From Caldimicrobium sp. (GTDB taxonomy: Bacteria > Desulfobacterota > Thermodesulfobacteria > Thermodesulfobacteriales > Thermodesulfobacteriaceae), in contig JANXDB010000032.1 of NCBI GenBank assembly GCA_025060015.1, positions 1-36,459 of the forward strand: a stretch of 36,459 bases of DNA, in the 5' to 3' direction. The position numbers and the translations under genes are program-made. Every line of letters begins with the position of its first letter. Positions within the stretch are counted from its first letter, which is position 1. The notes under the pieces were generated by a model. It did no database searches, was not told the DNA's origin, and worked only from the letters and a program-made list of their open reading frames with translations. Below are positions 1-7,231 of the stretch, one piece after another.

Positions 1-7
1 CAAGGTA

Positions 8-277
8 TTTTATGTTTTGCTTCTCATTGCTTCTCACTAACCCCATCTCCCCTCAAAGATTTAAAAATGCTGCAAAGACTTGAAGTAATCAAAGATGCAT
101 GCCAAAGAAAAGAAGTCGCCTTTAGACTAAAGGTCATCGAATTTCACAACTTCTTTGGCAGAGAAGCCCCACTCGAAGCTTCTCTGGTATCTGTAAAGCT
201 ACTATCGAGCAGGAGTGGGAGGGACTTTTGGAGTAAGTTTAAGGCTTGGGAATGTATCTCCTTTGGAGTGGATTTTA
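8..277 (+). pseudogene. Dispersed repeat copy A: decayed transposase N-terminus
   Basis: This stretch is nearly the same as 21889-22158 and 36214-36459. An ATG at 67 opens a frame encoding MLQRLEVIKDACQRKEVAFR, then RLKVIEFHNFFG; after that a 2-nt insertion near 180, relative to copy B, breaks the frame. Merging the three copies gives a segment like RLKVIEFHNFFGSEATVEAF followed by GICRATIE, which resembles the helix-turn-helix start of IS481/IS3-type transposases. Each copy carries different indels, so none is functional. The open frame continuing to 354 overlaps the rhodanese start and is an accident. The 5' limit cannot be fixed because the window begins here. Confidence 0.6.
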
Positions 278-329
278 AAGTTTTTGATGATATAATCTTA
301 AAATTAAAACAAAGCAAGGAGGTGCAGCC

Positions 330-806
330 ATGGTTAAGAAGATTTTGGTTCTGATTTTCTTTGGCATTTTAATACCCTTTGATTTTCTATGGTCATATGA
401 TAAGGATTTGGCAAAGAGATTCGATGCCATGTTTTCCATGATGACCCCCGAGATGATAGCTAAAAGGCCTTGTCAGGTAACTACTAATCAACTCATCGAA
501 ATGATTAAGAAAAAGGAACCCTTTGTGATTCTTGATGTAAGAACTCCTCAGGAGATGGCAATAGTTGGTATCACTTGGAAAGATAAACTTGAAATTCCCA
601 TGGATAAAGTATTTCGAGCAGAAAATTTAGCTAAACTGCCTAAAGATAAAAAGATTGTAGTTGTCTGTCACACAGGAGATAGAGCGGCTGCGGTTACAGT
701 AGCTTTGAGAGCCATAGGGTTTGAGCAGGCCTTTCAGTTTAGAGGTGGAATTGCAGAAATGGCTAAAGAGGTCGGTAGAAGTTTAGGATTAACTGTTTTC
801 GAATAA
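330..806 (+). CDS. Exported single-domain rhodanese
   Basis: A 158-residue protein with a Lys-rich start and a hydrophobic stretch (residues about 5-22), so probably exported to or anchored at the periplasmic side. The rhodanese domain (about 48-150) has the LDVRTPQE motif and the active-site loop CHTGDR with catalytic Cys113, followed by the FRGGI motif typical of the family. Such proteins carry persulfide sulfur to thiol or cyanide acceptors; the real partner is unknown. The start is well set by AAGGAGG just upstream of the ATG. A TATAAT at 291-296 is a possible -10 but lacks a convincing -35. It lies just after the repeat remnant, so the repeat edge may supply part of the promoter region. 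Confidence 0.9.
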   Translation: MVKKILVLIFFGILIPFDFLWSYDKDLAKRFDAMFSMMTPEMIAKRPCQVTTNQLIEMIKKKEPFVILDVRTPQEMAIVGITWKDKLEIPMDKVFRAENLAKLPKDKKIVVVCHTGDRAAAVTVALRAIGFEQAFQFRGGIAEMAKEVGRSLGLTVFE

Positions 807-822
807 TACTCTAGACTTAGAA

Positions 823-841
823 CCCCGGTAATATCCCGGGG
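823..841 (+). terminator. Possible weak terminator after the rhodanese gene
   Basis: CCCCGG and CCGGGG form a 6-bp GC stem around a 7-nt loop, 17 nt after the rhodanese stop. No T-run follows directly (the next bases are CTATCATTTCTTTA), so intrinsic termination would be weak. Confidence 0.4.
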
Positions 842-908
842 CTATCATTTCTTTATAGTCATTGTTGATCACTATTTTCAAAGTTATTTGTTGCTTGTCT
901 AGCCATTT

Positions 909-936
909 TTGACTTTTGTCGTAATGGTTTTAAAAT
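909..936 (+). promoter_or_regulatory. Sigma-70-like promoter for the seleno-peroxiredoxin
   Basis: TTGACT (909-914) is followed after 16 nt by TAAAAT (931-936). Both boxes match the sigma-70 consensus at five of six bases, and the expected start site near 943 leaves a leader of about 23 nt. Confidence 0.5.
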
Positions 937-965
937 TAAGATAATTCCCAGAAAACCAGAGGATA

Positions 966-1433
966 ATGGCTATGGAGTATCTTAAAACAGAGGTTTTAGA
1001 TGAAACGGGTAAAAAGGTAACTCTAAGGGACATATTGAGCGGGCTTGTCGTGATTTATTTTTATCCAAAGAATAACACCCCAGGTTGAACCACAGAGGCC
1101 CTTGAGTTTAATGAAAGGCTGGAAGCCTTTGACAGCCTGGGAGTTAAGATAATAGGCGTAAGCAAGGATTCTCCAGAGAGTCACAAAAAGTTTAAGACAA
1201 AATATGGCTTGAAATTTCATCTTTTAAGTGACCCGGAGCTAAAGCTTCACAGAGCCTTTGATGTGCTTACTACAAAGAGGGCCTATGGAAGGGAGACAGA
1301 AGGTGTGTTGAGAAGCACCTTTATTCTCAATGAAAAGGGAGAAATCCTCTGGAGCAAAAGAAAGGTCCAGCCAAAGGGGCATGCAGAAGAGGTATTAAAA
1401 GCGTTGAAGGATATCACTGGAAAGGTGGCTTAG
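966..1433 (+). CDS. Selenocysteine-containing peroxiredoxin (Bcp/PrxQ family)
   Basis: One frame runs from ATG 966 to TAG 1431-1433 (155 residues), interrupted only by TGA at 1086-1088. Read as Sec, the TGA (residue 41) falls exactly at the peroxidatic position: YFYPKNNTPG-U-TTEALEF, where Bcp/PrxQ proteins have TPGC-T-EA. The conserved Arg region follows downstream (GVLRSTFILNEKG). The protein has no cysteine at all, so the usual resolving Cys five residues after the peroxidatic residue is absent (Leu46) and an outside thiol would have to reduce the selenenic acid. A hairpin after the TGA fits a bacterial SECIS, and tRNA-Sec is at 6192-6285. The start is uncertain: AGAGG at 958-962 is 3 nt from ATG 966 but 9 nt from ATG 972. 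Ordinary gene callers would report only the C-terminal piece from 1209. Role: reduction of H2O2 or organic peroxides. Confidence 0.88.
1086..1130 (+). promoter_or_regulatory. Candidate bacterial SECIS element
   Basis: Downstream of the UGA, AAAGGCT (1114-1120), GGA loop (1121-1123) and AGCCTTT (1124-1130) form a perfect 7-bp hairpin inside the coding frame. Bacterial SECIS elements sit directly 3' of the UGA, with an apical loop holding a conserved G about 16-37 nt away; here the loop begins 35 nt from the U of UGA and has GG. Fit to SelB binding is inferred. Confidence 0.55.
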
Positions 1434-1438
1434 ACACC

Positions 1439-3178
1439 ATGAGGGTTGCTGTACACATAACCCATGAAGCCCTTTACAAAATCGGAGGAATCGGTGAAGT
1501 TTTAAACGGACTTTGCACCTCCTCTAACTATTTTAGTTTTTTTGATCGAACTCTCCTTTACGGACCACTCTTTGAGTACATAGGATCAGCTTCCACCAGA
1601 CTCGGTAAAGATGGCGTAGTTTACTATTCAAGCAGGGATAACTATGATGTGGGACACTTTGGCGATCTCTTTAAGACCATTCTTGAGAAGTATCAGATTG
1701 AAATAGTATACGGGAAAAGACGCCTTTTCAGTGATTTAAATCCGTCAAAGAAAGCCACTGTCGATGTGTTATTAGTTGATGTAACAAAGATGAAAAGAGA
1801 CTTGGTGGATTATCAAAAGTATCGCTTTTGGGAACTCTTTGGCATCACCTCTGATAGATACGAACGTGAGTGGGACTATGAGCAGTATTTTCGTTTAAGT
1901 TTGCCATATTTTGAACTGTTAAAAGCACTTTTTTCCAAACCTCAGAGGTTTTATCACTTTAGCCACGAATACATGGGCGTTCCCTGTTTGCTTGCTTTAG
2001 AGTTATCTCCTGAGTTTTCACCAGAAACACATCAAAGGATATTTTACGCCCATGAGATTGCACCGGTGCGAAGGTTGATTGAAAATCATCCTGGACACGA
2101 TGTAACTTTTTATAATATACTTCAAAACGCGAAGTACACAGGCAAGCTCTTGGAGGACGTATTTGGCTCTCAGATGGACTGGTACAGAACTGCCCTTGTT
2201 AAAGCATCTCAGCGCTTTGAGAGAATATTTGCTGTAAGTGACTGGGTGGCAGAGGAGTATGTTTTTTTAGTTGGTGGGGCTGATAATCGAAAAGTGAGAG
2301 TGGTATACAATGGACTCCCTCTTGACCATGCGACCTTTGAGGAAAAACTTCACAGCCGAAGAAAGTTTGAACAGTGCTTAGATAGCAAGGGCTGCGGTCA
2401 AGTTGATCTGATCTTTTCCCATACCTGTAGATTAGTTAAAAGCAAGGGGATCTGGCGAGATCTGATCTTTCTCTCTTTGTTGGATCCTCTATTAAAGAAG
2501 GAGAACCTCACAGGTATCTACATACTTTTAGCTTCGCAAATTCCTCAGGGAAGACCTCAAGAGCTTGTGGATATTATGGTAAAAGAGTATGGTTGGCCCT
2601 TTAATCATCGCATAGGTTGGCCAGATTTAGTTGGCTATGAGGTTGATATTTATAACATTATTGAGAGCTTTAATCAGAGGGCTAAAGCCATACGAGCTAT
2701 ATTCATAAATCAATATGGTTTATCTAAAAGAAAGTGTGGTATTGACTTTCCTGAGGACATCACTACAAAGGATCTCAAATTAGCTACCGATGTGGAATTG
2801 GGTATGTCCATATACGAACCCTTTGGAATCTCTCACATTGAAGTTTTGCCCTCAGGCGGTGTTCCCCTTATCTCCTCCTCCTGTGGTGTCCATTTTCTCC
2901 TTGAGAAGACCTTTCCTGATGACTTCAAGCCCTACATTTCTGTGGACTTTCTTAATCAGGCTAAAGTCCTGCCAGAGAACTTACTCTTGAGTTTGACCTC
3001 TGAAAAAAGAGAGATGTTAGAAGAGCTAACTCTTGCAAGTGAGTTATATCAGATATTCCGCGCTATTCCCAAAAATAATGATGAAAGAGAGAGATTATTT
3101 GATCAAGTCCAAAACTATCTGGCAAGACTTGATTGGGAATATATAGTTAAGCATTTCTTTCTGCCCTCATTGGAGTGA
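1439..3178 (+). CDS. Glycogen/starch-synthase-like glycosyltransferase (GT-B fold)
   Basis: A 579-residue cytoplasmic protein with no signal peptide. The N-terminal KIGGIGEV loop (residues 14-21) is the K-x-G-G motif that binds ADP/UDP-glucose in glycogen and starch synthases (GT5). The C-terminal YEPFGISHIE segment (about residue 460) matches the E-x7-E region of GT-B enzymes. The middle is divergent and longer than in E. coli GlgA (about 477 residues), so it may be a GT5-related family of unknown exact acceptor. It starts 5 nt after the peroxiredoxin stop and is probably cotranscribed with it; the two share no obvious function. It ends convergent to the ATP-grasp gene with only 21 bp between. 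Confidence 0.75.
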   Translation: MRVAVHITHEALYKIGGIGEVLNGLCTSSNYFSFFDRTLLYGPLFEYIGSASTRLGKDGVVYYSSRDNYDVGHFGDLFKTILEKYQIEIVYGKRRLFSDLNPSKKATVDVLLVDVTKMKRDLVDYQKYRFWELFGITSDRYEREWDYEQYFRLSLPYFELLKALFSKPQRFYHFSHEYMGVPCLLALELSPEFSPETHQRIFYAHEIAPVRRLIENHPGHDVTFYNILQNAKYTGKLLEDVFGSQMDWYRTALVKASQRFERIFAVSDWVAEEYVFLVGGADNRKVRVVYNGLPLDHATFEEKLHSRRKFEQCLDSKGCGQVDLIFSHTCRLVKSKGIWRDLIFLSLLDPLLKKENLTGIYILLASQIPQGRPQELVDIMVKEYGWPFNHRIGWPDLVGYEVDIYNIIESFNQRAKAIRAIFINQYGLSKRKCGIDFPEDITTKDLKLATDVELGMSIYEPFGISHIEVLPSGGVPLISSSCGVHFLLEKTFPDDFKPYISVDFLNQAKVLPENLLLSLTSEKREMLEELTLASELYQIFRAIPKNNDERERLFDQVQNYLARLDWEYIVKHFFLPSLE

Positions 3179-3199
3179 ACTTGGGGCCTTTATACGGCT

Positions 3200-3988
3200 T
3201 TACACAACATCAAAGGGCTGATGATCTTTTTTCCAGGCATCTAAGTAAAGTTCTTCTAGTCTCTTAAGAATTTGATCATATTCAGTAGTCTTTATTTTAG
3301 CCCCTTTTATACCGCCTCTAAGGTTTATCTCCACCAAATAGGGCCCTTGATCATCTATGTAGGTAATATCAATGTGAGCATATGGGAAGCACCCTCTCGC
3401 CATGACTCTTTTGCAAAAGGCAACCTCCTCCGGCGAGAGTTCATATGGCTCAGCCTTACCACCAAAGAAGAGATTTTGTCGAAAGTTCAAACTGTTTTCT
3501 CTTCTGTAGGCCTCTTGATATAGGTCTCCCAACATAATCACTCTTATATCCTTCCAGTATTTGTAGAATGGCTGTAGGACAAAGGGGAATTCAAGCACTG
3601 GTGTTCCTGCATGGTTGTAAACCTCCTCAAGATCCCTCCAGAAATTCACCCCCAAACCGCAATTTGCTTGGTCCTTTTTGGTTATAAATCCATCTACGTA
3701 TGATAGCTTAGGCATTACCTCCAAAAGTCCTAATTTGTTTCTAATGACATAGGTATTAGGTGGCATAAATTCCTGCAAAATCTCTGTCTGGGCACATTTA
3801 GACTTGCTCAGGATCTGAGAAAGAAAGGATGGATAGCTTAGAACTCCTCTTTGGACCAAATCCAAAACAAGCGCAAAATCTTCTTTTCTCAGTGGCAGTC
3901 TGGTGAGAATTAGGTCTCCAGCCTTTAGAATTGAAAAATAAGTCCTAAGAGAGTTAGGGCTTTTTACTACATAGTAAGAATTCATCAA
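3200..3988 (-). CDS. ATP-grasp domain protein (RimK-like)
   Basis: A 262-residue protein. The C-terminal half contains an ATP-grasp pattern: PFVLQPFYKYWKDIRVIMLG (acidic/basic lobe strand), then YAHIDITYID and the metal/ATP-binding VEINLRGG (about 217-224). ATP-grasp enzymes join a carboxylate to an amine or thiol through an acyl phosphate; RimK and glutathione-synthase-like members have this length. The N-terminal domain is short and not recognised. It is the last gene of a minus-strand run, 5 nt after the zinc-ribbon gene. The substrate cannot be told from sequence. Confidence 0.75.
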   Translation of the reverse strand: MMNSYYVVKSPNSLRTYFSILKAGDLILTRLPLRKEDFALVLDLVQRGVLSYPSFLSQILSKSKCAQTEILQEFMPPNTYVIRNKLGLLEVMPKLSYVDGFITKKDQANCGLGVNFWRDLEEVYNHAGTPVLEFPFVLQPFYKYWKDIRVIMLGDLYQEAYRRENSLNFRQNLFFGGKAEPYELSPEEVAFCKRVMARGCFPYAHIDITYIDDQGPYLVEINLRGGIKGAKIKTTEYDQILKRLEELYLDAWKKDHQPFDVV

Positions 3989-3993
3989 GGGTG

Positions 3994-4260
3994 CTACTTT
4001 TTGAGGAAGGATAGGTCAGAATTACAAGATCCACAGTAAAATCTGATTGGCCCCATGAGCTCTGCTTCCTCTTCCACTGGCTCTAAAGTTCCCTCATCTG
4101 TCTGAAGGTAGTGTATTAAAAAGGTGGCATTTTCTATTATTTCGTAGAATTCATCTCTATTACCACAATAGGGACATATAAGTTTTTCTTTAATAGAAAA
4201 ATAGAGAGGTTTTTTCACCTTGACTTTATGGGTTCTACCTGTAGGTAAAGCTTTTTTCAT
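3994..4260 (-). CDS. Small zinc-ribbon protein
   Basis: An 88-residue protein with two CxxC knuckles, CPYCGN (about 34-39) and CGSC (about 76-79), separated by an acidic stretch (EPVEEEAELMG). This fits a single zinc-ribbon fold. The N-terminus is strongly basic. It lies between the PEBP gene and the ATP-grasp gene and is likely cotranscribed. It lacks the C-terminal Glu tail of LysW-type amino-group carriers, so a carrier role next to the ATP-grasp enzyme is not supported. Function unknown. Confidence 0.75.
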   Translation of the reverse strand: MKKALPTGRTHKVKVKKPLYFSIKEKLICPYCGNRDEFYEIIENATFLIHYLQTDEGTLEPVEEEAELMGPIRFYCGSCNSDLSFLKK

Positions 4261-4272
4261 CTCTTAACTCCT

Positions 4273-4740
4273 TTATCTTCCGAAATATCCAACAAACTCA
4301 CTTTCTGCAAGACGATACGGTTTAATAGTTTTAAGTATTTGATCATAGGTAGGTTTGGAGGGTAAGGCTATCTCAGGGACATTCAAGGCAAAAAGTTTAA
4401 ACACATAGCTATGATCACCTGTGCCAGGGGGTGGTTGTGGGCCACCGTAACCTTTGAAGCCATAGGAGTTTATAAGTTCCATTGCTGGAGGTTTGATACC
4501 ATTTGGAGAAGCTCCTTCAGCTAATTCCAGAGTCTCTGGAGGAATGTTTATTATAATCCAGTGAATCCAATTCTTAGCCACAGGATGAGTATCAACACAC
4601 ACCAAGACAAGAGATTTTGTCCCCTCAGGGATTTCAGACCATTTCAAAGGAGGAGATATATTTTCCCCTGAGGCCCCTTTCATTACATATTTTAAGGGAA
4701 TCCTGCCACCGTGAGGTATGGCTGGTGAATGGAGTTTCAT
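4273..4740 (-). CDS. YbhB/YbcL family PEBP-like protein
   Basis: A 155-residue protein with the phosphatidylethanolamine-binding (Raf kinase inhibitor-like) fold. Recognisable signatures are SPPLKWSEIPEGTKSLVLVC, NWIHWIIINIP and GYGGPQPPPGTGDHSYVFKL. Bacterial members are small single-domain proteins, usually cytoplasmic, with no firmly known role. No signal peptide is seen. It starts 4 nt after the M48 protease stop, suggesting one transcript. Confidence 0.92.
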   Translation of the reverse strand: MKLHSPAIPHGGRIPLKYVMKGASGENISPPLKWSEIPEGTKSLVLVCVDTHPVAKNWIHWIIINIPPETLELAEGASPNGIKPPAMELINSYGFKGYGGPQPPPGTGDHSYVFKLFALNVPEIALPSKPTYDQILKTIKPYRLAESEFVGYFGR

Positions 4741-4744
4741 GTTG

Positions 4745-6178
4745 TCACTTAACTCCCTGATGTTTTTTCTTTTCCTCTCTTCTTTCGAAGAGTTTAACTT
4801 TGTTTTCAGCTTCTACGTAAATTTTAGAGTTTTTTTCTAAAAAGGAAAGGGCTTTTTTATAGTGAAAAAGTGCAGTCTTAAAGTCTCCCCTGTTTTCATA
4901 ATGCTTGCCAAAGTAAAAATGTGATTCTCCAAGGAGGTCTATTTTGGCGCAAAGTAGAGCATAAAAATAGAAAAAGGTTGGGTCATGAGCTATTATGCTC
5001 TCTGCTTCTAATGCTTTGAAAAGGGCGTAACTTTCCTTGAGTGCTCCCATTTCTAAAAGTGTTCGTGCTAAAAGACTTTTACGCTTAACTTCCAAGAGGT
5101 CTTTAAGAGCAGTATTTTCAAAGGTAATCTCAGTCAGAAGCCTTTGGGCTCCTAAATAATTACCCTTTGAAAAGTAAAGCTCCGCCAAGTCTAGTTTGAA
5201 GTAGTCCCGTGCAGGAAGATTGTCTAAAGCTTTTTTAAGCTCCCTTTCGGCATCGACGAAAAAGCGAGCTTGCATGAGGCTCATAGCCAAGGTGTATCTC
5301 AGCCAGGGATCCTCTCGATCTCTAAGCTGTGTTTTTAAGGTCAAGATCAAGTCAGAACTATCCTCGGAGTGTGCCCTAACCTTTGCCCTCAATCTCTTAA
5401 AATAAACAGGATCCTTGGAAAGGATATATTGATCTTGGTAGGGAATTTTGAATTTTTCGACGAGATTTTGTAAATAGGTAAGCCTTTCTTGAGGTAGGGG
5501 GTGAGTGAGGAGGTAGCGGTAGTTTAGTTCTACAGCAAAGGAGCTTTCACGGGAGAGTTTTTCAAAGATTTTGCTCATGGCTTTGGGATTAAACCCCACT
5601 TTAGTAAAGATCTCAAACCCAAGTCTGTCTGCCTCTTCTTCATCTTCTCTACTGTAGGAGAGGAGTTTGGTATGGGCCAAAGCCGATCCGGTTATGCCGA
5701 CGATCTGCCCTGCTTGACCTCCACCAAGGAGGATAGCAGCAAGGGTTGCACCGGTCAGAGCAATCTGCATCCTCTTTGCAGTTTCTATTCGTTTGGCCAC
5801 GTGTCTTGCCAAGTTATGGGAGACTTCATGGGCCATGATTGCTGCCAATTCATCCTCGCTCTCCAGATAGTCGAAAAGTCCCGTATTGAGAAAGATGTAG
5901 CCTCCAGGAACAGAAAAGGCATTGAAGGTTTTGTCCTTAATTAGATAGAATCTGAATTGAAAAGGAGAAAAGGATACGCCTTTTTTTATCAACAGATCGC
6001 CAAGTTGATTTATATAGGCATTGGCTTCTATGTCGCGAAGCATCTCTAAGCTTCTTGAGACCTCCTGAAGGACCTCTCTACCGATTTTTTCCTCCTCCTG
6101 AAGAGTGATAAGGGCAAAGAGGGACTGGCTATGAAAGATTAGGGATAAGATTAGTGAGAGCGTGAGGATTTTTTTCAT
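4745..6178 (-). CDS. Exported M48 metalloprotease with TPR-like C-terminal half (BepA-like)
   Basis: A 477-residue protein starting at MKKILTLSLILSL, a clear signal peptide ending near FA. The peptidase M48 domain (about 35-260) has the zinc motif HEVSH (from MAHEVSHNLARHV) and the third ligand in EEEADRLG. The C-terminal half (about 270-470) is helical and TPR-like, as in BepA/YfgC, which guards outer-membrane protein assembly in the periplasm. The frame stays open upstream to 6220, but that start lies inside the tRNA-Sec gene; the ATG at 6178 directly precedes the signal peptide and is preferred. Only 13 nt separate it from the tRNA 3' end, so it may share the ffs-selC transcript. Confidence 0.93.
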   Translation of the reverse strand: MKKILTLSLILSLIFHSQSLFALITLQEEEKIGREVLQEVSRSLEMLRDIEANAYINQLGDLLIKKGVSFSPFQFRFYLIKDKTFNAFSVPGGYIFLNTGLFDYLESEDELAAIMAHEVSHNLARHVAKRIETAKRMQIALTGATLAAILLGGGQAGQIVGITGSALAHTKLLSYSREDEEEADRLGFEIFTKVGFNPKAMSKIFEKLSRESSFAVELNYRYLLTHPLPQERLTYLQNLVEKFKIPYQDQYILSKDPVYFKRLRAKVRAHSEDSSDLILTLKTQLRDREDPWLRYTLAMSLMQARFFVDAERELKKALDNLPARDYFKLDLAELYFSKGNYLGAQRLLTEITFENTALKDLLEVKRKSLLARTLLEMGALKESYALFKALEAESIIAHDPTFFYFYALLCAKIDLLGESHFYFGKHYENRGDFKTALFHYKKALSFLEKNSKIYVEAENKVKLFERREEKKKHQGVK

Positions 6179-6191
6179 ATATCTTATAGGT

Positions 6192-6285
6192 TGGCGGAGG
6201 CGTATGGGAATTGAACCCACCCACTCCTTTTAGAGAGTGCACCGGGTTTGAAGCCCGGGAGAGGCACCAGCCCCCTCACGCCTCC
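6192..6285 (-). tRNA. selC: tRNA-Sec, anticodon UCA
   Basis: The minus strand folds as a selenocysteine tRNA of 94 nt. It has an 8-bp acceptor stem GGAGGCGT/ACGCCTCC, a 6-bp D stem (GAGGGG/CCTCTC), an anticodon loop with TCA at 6249-6251, a long variable arm (CACTC/GAGTG), a T loop TTCAATT, discriminator G and an encoded CCA. The long acceptor stem, long D stem, G73 and UCA anticodon are diagnostic of Sec tRNA rather than a Ser or Leu tRNA. It inserts Sec at UGA with SelA, SelB and SelD, none of which is in the window. It sits just 3' of the SRP RNA on the same strand. Confidence 0.97.
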
Positions 6286-6292
6286 ACCTTTA

Positions 6293-6395
6293 GGGGCTAT
6301 TGGGAGACTTACGGCACCCGGAGAGCCTGGCTACCGTTGCTCCCTTTCGGGCCTGGCGGGGTTCACCAGGATCCGTCGCATAAGCCCCAATAGCC
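6293..6395 (-). ncRNA. ffs: Signal recognition particle 4.5S RNA (small bacterial type)
   Basis: On the minus strand the ends pair as GGCTATTGGG/CCCAATAGCC (10 bp), enclosing the conserved domain IV: GGTGAACCCCGCCAGGCCC, a GAAA tetraloop, then GGGAGCAACGGTAGCC. The asymmetric loop AGCAACGGTAGCC is the Ffh-binding site. No Alu domain is present, so it is the short (about 100 nt) form. The RNA works with Ffh in membrane targeting of nascent proteins. The mature ends are estimated from the pairing. tRNA-Sec starts about 7 nt downstream, so the two are probably processed from one transcript. Confidence 0.96.
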
Positions 6396-6404
6396 TTAAT
6401 TCTT

Positions 6405-6410
6405 ATTATA
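6405..6410 (-). promoter_or_regulatory. -10 box for ffs-selC
   Basis: A perfect TATAAT on the minus strand ends about 7-9 nt before the expected 5' end of the SRP RNA near 6395-6398. No good -35 was found at the right distance. The rest of 6411-6654 has no gene I can support, only a short hairpin TTTCAC-CAA-GTGAAA. Confidence 0.55.
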
Positions 6411-6654
6411 ATACCTTAAAAAATTTTTTCATCACTATGTCATGGTCTAATCCACCTTAGATGAGATCACCTTATCTTTGTGCATAACCTACTATCTACC
6501 ATCCTTTCACCAAGTGAAAATCATATTGACATTTAGTTTTGAAGGATTTTTCTAACCCTTATCAGAGTCTCCCATTATCTCCAAATCTTGATGTCAAGGT
6601 ATATTGGGGACTATATAATTACTAAATGGCTGGTCAAACACTTTAACTTTTGCC

Positions 6655-6990
6655 CTATAGACTAATTGATGATTTGAAAAGATCTCTGACATTCCCCTTG
6701 ATTTTGATCTTACCTTGGAAGTAAAATCTTATGGCTCTTGAGGGCTTTTCCAAGACTTTTTTTAAAGTTTCAAAGTCAAGGCTGATTAGCGGCAGCTCTT
6801 CCACTGGTTGAGGAACTTCGATTATTTCCTCAGGACTAACCATGAATCTGAAACAGTGAGGGTAGTCACCATTGATCTCAAGATAAAAAGCCTGAGCCAC
6901 CTCCTTTAATTTTTCTCTATGAGAGAGGAGAAATTCTACCACTTCTTCTCTGGAGGGACTAGGCGTGGCGTTAAAATTCAGTAGGAACAT
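6655..6990 (-). CDS. Small protein with SCP2-like C-terminus
   Basis: A 111-residue soluble protein if started at the ATG at 6990 (MFLLNFNATPSPSREEV); a TTG 24 nt upstream would also be open, but AGGGG lies 13 nt before the ATG. The C-terminal part, LKKVLEKPSRAIRFYFQGKI followed by KIKGN, resembles the end of SCP2 sterol/lipid-carrier domains, where a hydrophobic pocket binds acyl chains. Similarity is weak and was judged by eye. It overlaps the 3' end of the gene before it by 20 nt and closes the P-type ATPase operon. Confidence 0.65.
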   Translation of the reverse strand: MFLLNFNATPSPSREEVVEFLLSHREKLKEVAQAFYLEINGDYPHCFRFMVSPEEIIEVPQPVEELPLISLDFETLKKVLEKPSRAIRFYFQGKIKIKGNVRDLFKSSISL

Positions 6991-7225
6991 AGACGATCTG
7001 TTCCCCTGAGGCAATCTTTTCTATTATTTGATCTAAGGTTTTAAAGGCATCTCTTTCTTGCCTGAAAATACCAAGAACCGCTGGGTTCATGGGCGCAGGA
7101 AGATGAGCAACTACCTTATAAACCTCAAGTTTTCTTCCTTGGTCGGTGATGCGTGTTTCCTCCACAGAAATATATACGATATAGTCTCTGTTGATGTATC
7201 TACCGCTTCTTGTTCTGATAAACAT
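6971..7225 (-). CDS. Hypothetical 84-residue protein in ATPase operon
   Basis: An 84-residue soluble protein starting MFIRTRSGRYINRDYIVYIS. The first half looks like a beta-rich module (alternating IVYISVEET and LEVYKVVAHL), followed by a helix (RDAFKTLDQIIEKIASG). No signal peptide, membrane segment or cysteine. It starts 6 nt after the coiled-coil gene stop. Family not recognised; the link to the ATPase is positional. Confidence 0.7.
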   Translation of the reverse strand: MFIRTRSGRYINRDYIVYISVEETRITDQGRKLEVYKVVAHLPAPMNPAVLGIFRQERDAFKTLDQIIEKIASGEQIVYVPTEF

Positions 7226-7231
7226 GGGTCA

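Noticed and set aside
67-354. A 95-codon open frame at the window start as a real gene
   Set aside because: It lies in repeat copy A, its frame breaks against the other copies, and its end runs into the rhodanese start and Shine-Dalgarno.
1086-1088. TGA in the peroxiredoxin as a nonsense mutation or pseudogene
   Set aside because: The rest of the frame is fully intact, the TGA sits exactly at the catalytic Cys, and tRNA-Sec is encoded nearby.
3994-4260. Zinc ribbon as LysW-type amino-group carrier
   Set aside because: Too long and lacking the C-terminal acidic tail ending in Glu.
6179-6220. Upstream start for the M48 protease (MGSIPIRLRQPIRYM...)
   Set aside because: Those codons lie mostly inside the tRNA-Sec gene; the signal peptide begins at the ATG at 6178.
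6506-6520. Hairpin TTTCAC-CAA-GTGAAA as terminator or operator
   Set aside because: Short, AT-rich and not followed by a T-run or placed near a start; chance is likely.
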